A DNA stretch of 64,000 nt from Alnus glutinosa. Taxonomy: Eukaryota; Streptophyta; Magnoliopsida; Fagales; Betulaceae. The position numbers were made by a program, and so were the translations under genes. The DNA lies in contig NC_084899.1 of NCBI RefSeq assembly GCF_958979055.1, forward strand, positions 5,367,001 through 5,431,000, written 5' to 3'. The notes beneath the pieces were generated by a model. That model did not search any database and was not told where the DNA came from. It was given only the letters and a program-made list of their open reading frames with translations. Position 1 is the first letter of the stretch, and the number at the start of each line of letters is the position of its first letter. This document shows, in pieces, positions 58,486 through 64,000 of the stretch.

Positions 58486-58800
58486 CAGATTGTTCTTAAC
58501 ATTTTGCAGGCTGCAGTTGTGCTGTAATTTAAGTTGTCTTCTAGAAGTTGTAGACTTGTAGTCTTTTTAATTTTGATCTCTATGTATTTGGGTAAAATTT
58601 GATCTCTTTCAAACTATGTAAATCTGATCTCTTTATAGTTTTATGTTTTAATTTTTAAAATTGTAATTTAAGTTGCAGGTAAAAGCAACTTGTTGATTTT
58701 TTTGATTCATAGCTTATTAGCTTTAGATGAATCTTGATTCATGTATGTAGTTTTTCGAACTGTAAATTGCAGACTTCAAATTTCAAATTTGTTTATTTAT

Positions 58801-58845
<45 letters not shown>

Positions 58846-58854
58846 ATTATTGAA

Positions 58855-59196
58855 CTAACGAGCCCTAATTGGGCCGAGTTACCCAATTAGGGCTCGACAG
58901 GCCGAGCCCTCAACCCGAAGCTCGGGCTCGGGATCGGATCGAACTTGAAACAACTTTTTGGGTTTGATTCGAGCTCGAGTTGACTCGAGCGAGTCGAGCA
59001 CTCGGATCAACTCATGAGGGCTTACTTAACAGTCCCGAGCTCAGTCCCGAGTTGGGGTAATACCCCAACGAGTCGATCCCGGACAAAGATCCTTAAGCCC
59101 GGCTCGAGCTCGGGATCGACTCGTTTAAATTTTCCTTTAAACGAGCCGGTCCGGGATTGCTGAAACTCAGCTCGGACCGGCTCGTTTACAGCCCTA
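58855..59196 (-). repeat. hAT 3' subterminal and terminal repeat region
   Basis: GC-rich and dense in CTCGAGC, GAGTCGA, GCTCGGG and CGGGCTCGG motifs, mirroring the composition of 45076-45430. It contains inner inverted repeats (for example CGAGCCCTAATTGGG against CCCAATTAGGGCTCG). It ends in the TIR at 59196. Confidence 0.8.
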
Positions 59197-59349
59197 TGGG
59201 TGGGTGTTAACCTGTCAACAGGTGACTAGAAGAGATCAATGCTACATGGATCAAATCACAGAAAGTCAGTGCACCAATTAGAATCAAATATTTCATTTCA
59301 AATCCCAAAATGGCCATATTTCTCACTCATTCTTTAAAATATTACAATA

Positions 59350-59543
59350 GTAATGCTATTCATCTCCACACCTATTTATCACACTCATATCACATCGATT
59401 AACATATATAGCGTGTTTTAAATGGCTTACCATGTTAGATTGTCAGTCACTTGAAAAAAAAAAAAAATTGTAAGCTACTTAAAACACATCAAGTCAGCCG
59501 ATATAACATGTATGTGATAAATGAGTGTAAAGAGTAGTATTAC
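59350..59543. mobile_element. MITE (same family as 1065-1233)
   Basis: Inverted ends of about 72 bp: left GTAATGCTATTCATCTCCAC..., right complement ...AATGAGTGTAAAGAGTAGTATTAC. Both arms carry GTGTTTTAA and TATTTATCACA-type motifs. The phrase ATATTACAATAGT flanks it at about 59339-59351 and 59555-59567 and may be a duplicated target, but it does not abut the TIR exactly on the right. Confidence 0.65.
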
Positions 59544-59829
59544 GTACTCATATTACAATAGTTAATTTGGTGCCAATTTTTTATGACAGCCTTTTTGGGC
59601 TTGTAGCCCAAGCCCAAAGAGAAAATTGATAAGCACACAAAACTAAAAATATTGCAAGTTACTTAAAACACATCAAGTCAGCCGATATAACATGTGTGTT
59701 ATAAATAAGTGTAAAGAATAGTATTACGTACTCATATTACAATAGTTAATTTGGTGCCAATTCTTGATGACAGCCTTTTTGGGCTTGTAGCCCAAAGAGA
59801 AAATTGATAAGCACACAAAACTAAGAAAT
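59467..59829. repeat. Tandem duplication of about 180 bp
   Basis: 59467-59650 and 59651-59829 are near-copies, from ATTGYAAGYTACTTAAAACAC to GATAAGCACACAAAACTAA. The unit includes the right half of the adjacent MITE plus unique flank, so it arose after the MITE inserted. Copy two lacks AGCCCA in TAGCCCAAGCCCAAAG. Confidence 0.9.
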
Positions 59830-60564
59830 TGAAAATGGCAAGCGTGCATGTGCAAGGAAGGCGTCATAAAGATTAAGCAAGGTCAACAATGGAGAATATT
59901 TTTTAAACACTTCTGTAAGACTTTTGCCCTTAATATTAATATATTAAATAACTTGTGCGAGCTCTAGAGGATTTTAATAATTTTTAACAAATGTGAGCAT
60001 ATTTTAAATTAAATTAAATTATTTAGATTTTTTTTTTTTTTTAAAGTATTAAAGAGGAAACCAAAAATTATCGAACTAAAAAAGATGAAGGGGTTTCCTT
60101 TTCAAAACAGAGAGGAAAGGAATCAGAGCTAAAACAGAAAGTGAGAATGCAGCTAGAAGAATTATTTAGATTTTTAAATTAACTATTATTTATTATTCTT
60201 AGAATATTTGAGTTTTTTTATTATTTAATGATAGGTGATAAATATTGAGATAACAAAATTTGAAGCATTTAATTCAAAAATAAATTTTATGTTTTTTTTT
60301 TTATAGATAAAAATAAATTTTATGTTATTCCATCCTAATTCCTCACCAACGGCAACGACGAGTTGTGATAGGCAGGGAAATTTATTAAAAAAAATGAAAA
60401 GATGATGTTTTAATAAAATTTTTACACCATTTCTTAATAAAGAGCTATGAGAGAAGCTTATTCGGAGCTTCTTAAATCCTCGCCAAATCATTGTCTCTCT
60501 TCGCTTTCCTTTAGCAGCTGGGTTTGCTTTATATTTAACTTGAAACTTGTTCGTAATAATGCAG
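59830..60564. other. Region upstream of the hydrolase-like pseudogene
   Basis: AT-rich. The usual transit peptide and first crotonase exons of the hydrolase family (with the RPKALNAL-type motif) were sought here and not found. The segment 60447-60564 is open and ends in an acceptor (AATGCAG), so it looks like intron. Confidence 0.5.
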
Positions 60565-63500
60565 ATATGGATGTAAGATATAAAAAATTTCTTGATGAAT
60601 GGGAATCGGACCCGAGGGTCAAATGTGTTCTGGTTGATAGCAGCTCGCCTCGTGCCTTTTCTGCAGGTAACATGGAGAAATTAAGAGTCTTATGTAGATT
60701 GTTTGTTTCACAACATTTTTCTACCACCGCCATTTGTTTTCACGCTATCCCCTGAATTTGTTTTAGCTTTAATATCTTTTCCATTTATATTTGTCCAAGC
60801 CTTAGATAAGGTTTTGAGGAATGGATATTAAAGGGGATGTTGCTGAGATTCAAAAAGACAAAAACACACCTCTTGTGCAGAAGGTTTCTTTATGATGCTT
60901 GTTTTGTGCCACAAGCATTTCTTTCATGATTGCTTATTTGATTGTGGTTGATATAGATTATTTGCGCTGTTTTATATTCTGTTGCTTCTTTTCTTCTTTT
61001 TATGTTGCATTGTTGTGTTATATATGCTATTTTCTTTAATTAGTTAGCTTGCTTAGTTTGTTGTCTATTAGTTAGATGATAATAAAGATCTTAGTTTATC
61101 TGCAGGTGGTGATGTGAAGCAGATCACAACCAAAAAACAACTATCAGATATGATTGAGGTCTTATGTCCCTTTAATAACCTTGAACTTTGTTAAAAAAAC
61201 ACTAAATCAAAGTAACTGCCATGTCAACTATATTTTTGAAATTCGAGTTCTTTTTCTTTTAGATAAATATCACAAATACTAATAAAAGTACCTTTGACTT
61301 TCCTTTGAACTAGTGTCTGCCTCTCAATTCCCTGACCTGTCTTAACTTTCTAAAACTTAAAAAGAAATGCGGGGCTCTTGTGTAAAATCGTCTTTAGATG
61401 TATATTTGGTGCATTCTCATTTAGTTCTTTCTAAATGTATTATCACTAGCTGGATGTGTATATATTATGTGCAGTCCAGCATTAGTCTGCCTCTTACATT
61501 TGTGCATGACCTATTATTTTGTTACATGAAGTTAATATGCCTTATTGTGCTGTGCATTTGTCAGGTATTCACCGCTGAATATTCTCTAATATGCAAAATT
61601 TCCGAGTACAAGAAGCCATATATAAGCTTCGTGGATGGCGTAACAATGGGCTTTGGAATTGGCCTATCTGGACATGGTCGCTACCGGATCATAACTGAGA
61701 TATGCTTGCGTCAATATAGACAGGTGATTAGTCCCAATTATATTGTATTGGCATTCTAATTTCTTTTACTTTTACTTTTATCCTTGTATTGATGCATTTC
61801 AGAGGACTCTTCTCGCTATGCCAGAAAATGGATTGGCTTGTTCCCAGATGTTGGGTTTGCATATATAGCCGCACAAAGTCCAGGAGGAGGATCAGTTGGT
61901 ATTCTTTTTGTTGCTACAAAAAGCACTTATTTTCTTGTTCTTATACTGGAACTGAACATTTTTTCAATCTTGATCTTGTTATGGGAACTTATAGAAAGCA
62001 CGAGAAGAGCTTGGCCTCATAGGAAGTAGTCATAAGTAAAACAAAGGCAAAGGATTTGGAAGTACAGAGGCATAGTCGTCACTGTCATTTGAACTTATTG
62101 TCTCCTGAATTTTTGCATTTTTCCAACTTATATTATGATTTGCAGGTGCGGATCTTGGAATGACTGGAAAAAGGATTTCTACACCCGCTGATGTAGTATA
62201 TGTAGGTCTTGGTACACATTTTGTGCCATCGGGGAGCTTGGGTCCTTTGAAGGAGGCCCTTTTGGCAACTACATTGTATGTCTCAGATCATCATTCTATC
62301 TGTAATTGTTATTTTCATTTTCATGGAATCCATTTAGCTTTTCTGTGATGTCTTGCTTAGAAACTCGCATTTAATTTCCTTATAATTTTGAACATTTTAA
62401 GTTGTTTAAAATTAACAGCCATATATTAGAGAAGTTTTGCTTCTTTAGTTGATTTTGCTCTATGAAATTGATTTGGTGAAATGAGGAGAACTCCATGACT
62501 GTTTTCTTTTGGTAAGTCAGGACTTTTCGTGGTGCAGTTTTGTAATTGCTGCCATTTGATTTATTCATGGTGAGCTAGAACCACATGATAAGATTAATAT
62601 ATGAAGTCCAAGTGTTTGTTTTTGATGAACTCCACGGTGCATATACCTTGTGGTTCAGTATATAATTTCCTCATGTTTATTGACTTATAATATATGAGAA
62701 ATGTTGTTCCGCACAAAAGATGGTCCCTTAGTAAAACGCACATGGTTTCTTACTTAAAAAACTTATATCCACTTGTTACTTCAGTTCTGAGGATCCACAT
62801 GAAGACATCGAAGCACTTTTGGGGAAATACAGCAGTAACCCTGAGTCTGAGTCCCAGTTAAAATTGTTGTTACCTCATATAGTTTCATGCTTCGGTGCAA
62901 ATAAGTCAGTTAATGAGACGATTGAAGAACTGAAAAAGCATCAGCTTAGCAGTGAAGCTGCTGGTATGTTTATGCGTACCGATTGTTTTATTGGTTGATG
63001 AATGAAATGTACATACATCTCTTTGGTTCTACCAAAGACTGAGATGTCAAGTGGAATTTCTAACCTTCTTACTCGATGTTGTCCCTTCGTGCTTTCCGAT
63101 TGCCGTTCTTTCCCTGGGCAGTGGTAGAGTGGGCTAATGAAGCTCTTCAAGGTCTTGGAAAAGGTGCTCCATTTTCGCTTTGCTTAACACAAAAGCATTT
63201 CTCTAGAGTTGCATCTGCCCATGGAAAAGAGGACAGCGAATTGTCCACAGTCAGTTTTGAGCTTACTTCTTTTTTCTTTTTCTTTCTTGTTTTGGTAGTT
63301 TTCTTTTCCTATGGAGCATAAGTTATGTAACATGTTTATTCCTGCATCTGGTTGCTTCCAGCTAAGCGGTGTGATGAAAACCGAATACCGCATCGCCTTA
63401 CGGTTTTCTCTACGAAATGATTTTGCAGAAGGTGTCCGGGCAGTTTTGGTGGACAAGGATCAGGTTATATCATTTGTCTCTGAAGTCCCTTTCTCTATAC

Positions 63501-63944
63501 TGTAGAAGAATGTGGAAATATGTTAGTTTTGTGAGCTTGGTGTAATGTTAACATCAAGTTACTGTGTTTAGTAGTGATTTCTCGTGTTACTAGCTATATC
63601 ATGCAAACTATCTTCTTAGCGTCCTAGTTATCTTCTTGTTCAGAACTTGGGGTGCTATTACTTCTAGTTTCTTCTGCAGATGGTACCAATTTTCTATTGG
63701 CAATATTAATGCTGTATCAATCTTTTTTGGTCTTTGAGCCCTTAGAAGTATACTCATTTACCTACTTATCAAAAGAAGTGTACTCATTTGCCAAATAAAT
63801 GCTGTATTTTGCTCTGAACCTGTCATGATTATGGCCATTCAGAACCCAAAGTGGAATCCAGCAAGTTTGGAGGAAGTCGATCACAGTGAAGTGGAAATCC
63901 TCTTTGCCCCATTGAGCCCAGAAGTGGAGGAGTTGAGAGCGTGA
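60565..63944 (+). pseudogene. 3-hydroxyisobutyryl-CoA hydrolase-like protein 3, 5'-incomplete and frameshifted
   Basis: Exons seen: 60565-60666, 61106-61158, 61565-61699, 61803-61898, 62146-62275, 62785-62963, 63122-63249, 63362-63463, 63843-63944. They code crotonase-fold motifs of the plant CHY1-like mitochondrial class: YKKFLDEWESDPRVKCVLVD, AFSAG-GDVKQ (oxyanion hole), [73 protein letters not shown]. Three defects: the N-terminal exons are not found; the donor after exon 61565-61699 is AT (GAG/ATATGC) instead of GT; exon 61803-61898 is 96 bases where 97 are needed, one base missing near 61832 (GAAAATGGATTGG). The other junctions are normal and in phase, so loss of function looks recent. 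The intact family acts in valine breakdown or related acyl-CoA hydrolysis. A base-calling error could explain one defect but hardly all three. Confidence 0.85.
63744..63789. mobile_element. Minimal retroposon tail with 16-bp direct repeats
   Basis: AGAAGTATACTCATTT (63744-63759) and AGAAGTGTACTCATTT (63774-63789) flank 14 bases, ACCTACTTATCAAA, which match the tail of the LINE/SINE family seen at 24.68 kb. It looks like an extremely 5'-truncated insertion in the last intron of the hydrolase-like pseudogene. Confidence 0.6.
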
Positions 63945-64000
63945 GAGATTGCATTATAACTGTCCTAGTTAGTCCTTGTTGCATCAATAACAGAGATGGG

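Larger units (their letters stand above)
57073..58854. other. Non-coding 3' part of the hAT element
   Basis: AT-rich with internal duplications. A block at about 57278-57455 recurs at about 58305-58485 (TAAATGATAAATCTC, CTTGACATGTT, GATTAAATRTGCAAGGGAGT). 57510-57860 repeats motifs found at 47540-47995. It contains the foldback at 57900-57975 and a 39-base poly-T at 58803-58841. No gene is seen; minus-strand frames 57303-57488 and 58218-58469 come from the duplicated block. Confidence 0.6.
45076..59196 (+). mobile_element. hAT DNA transposon (14.1 kb with a nested Mutator-like element)
   Basis: The 5' end reads TAGGGCCGTAAGCGAGCCGG and the 3' end is the near-complement (CCGGCTCGTTTACAGCCCTA). 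The 8-bp direct repeats TGGGTGGG flank it exactly (45068-45075 and 59197-59204), the target duplication size of hAT elements. Inside lies one transposase gene (48497-50817). GC-rich subterminal regions full of CTCG/GAGC motifs lie at 45076-45430 and 58855-59196. The nested element with its target site occupies 50868-57072, so the hAT itself is about 7.9 kb. Confidence 0.95.

Overview
The window is nuclear DNA of a flowering plant. It is AT-rich, its genes have many GT-AG introns, and it holds plant LTR retrotransposons, a hAT, a Mutator-like element, MITEs, SINE/LINE tails and a plastid DNA insertion. The gene sequences are eudicot-like. The SINE/LINE tails ending in ACTTATCAAAA recall woody rosids such as Fagales, but that placement is recall and not proven here.

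Layout. 1-8.6 kb is mostly intergenic, with a MITE, tandem repeats and degenerate repeats. 8.7-16.5 kb holds a complete VIN3-like gene (VIL1/VRN5 type: PHD-like finger, FN3, C-terminal VID; 4 coding exons, 722 codons). 18.2-32.3 kb holds a complete HCF101 gene (plastid P-loop Fe-S assembly factor; 15 coding exons, 534 codons). Two of its introns carry sense-oriented Ty1/copia elements: an older decayed one in intron 11, with a short retroposon nested in its reverse transcriptase, and a very young internally deleted one in intron 13. 32.3-42 kb is intergenic, with a tRNA-derived SINE, an 810-bp Mutator-type MITE with 9-bp target duplication, and a chimeric plastid insertion (psaA joined to petB). 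42.1-44.6 kb holds a complete two-exon DLK2 gene (D14/KAI2 family alpha/beta hydrolase).

45.08-59.20 kb is one nested transposon. A hAT element (8-bp target duplication TGGGTGGG) carries a BED/hATC transposase gene with one in-frame TAG. Inserted just after that gene is a 6.19-kb Mutator-like element (9-bp target duplication TTTATTTTT, about 210-bp TIRs). The Mutator-like element has two convergent genes: a damaged MURA-type transposase and, on the opposite strand, an intact gene for a GRF zinc-finger/coiled-coil/membrane-anchor protein. This is the most interesting find. The layout resembles maize MuDR (mudrA/mudrB), with an unrelated protein in the mudrB position.

60.5-63.9 kb holds a 3-hydroxyisobutyryl-CoA hydrolase-like gene copy. 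It appears to be a pseudogene: the 5' exons were not found, one splice donor is AT instead of GT, and one exon has lost a base.

The host genes are unrelated in function (Polycomb-linked chromatin silencing, photosystem I Fe-S assembly, karrikin/strigolactone-type signalling). The window is best read as ordinary genes separated and invaded by transposons. All coordinates were worked out by eye from the sequence.
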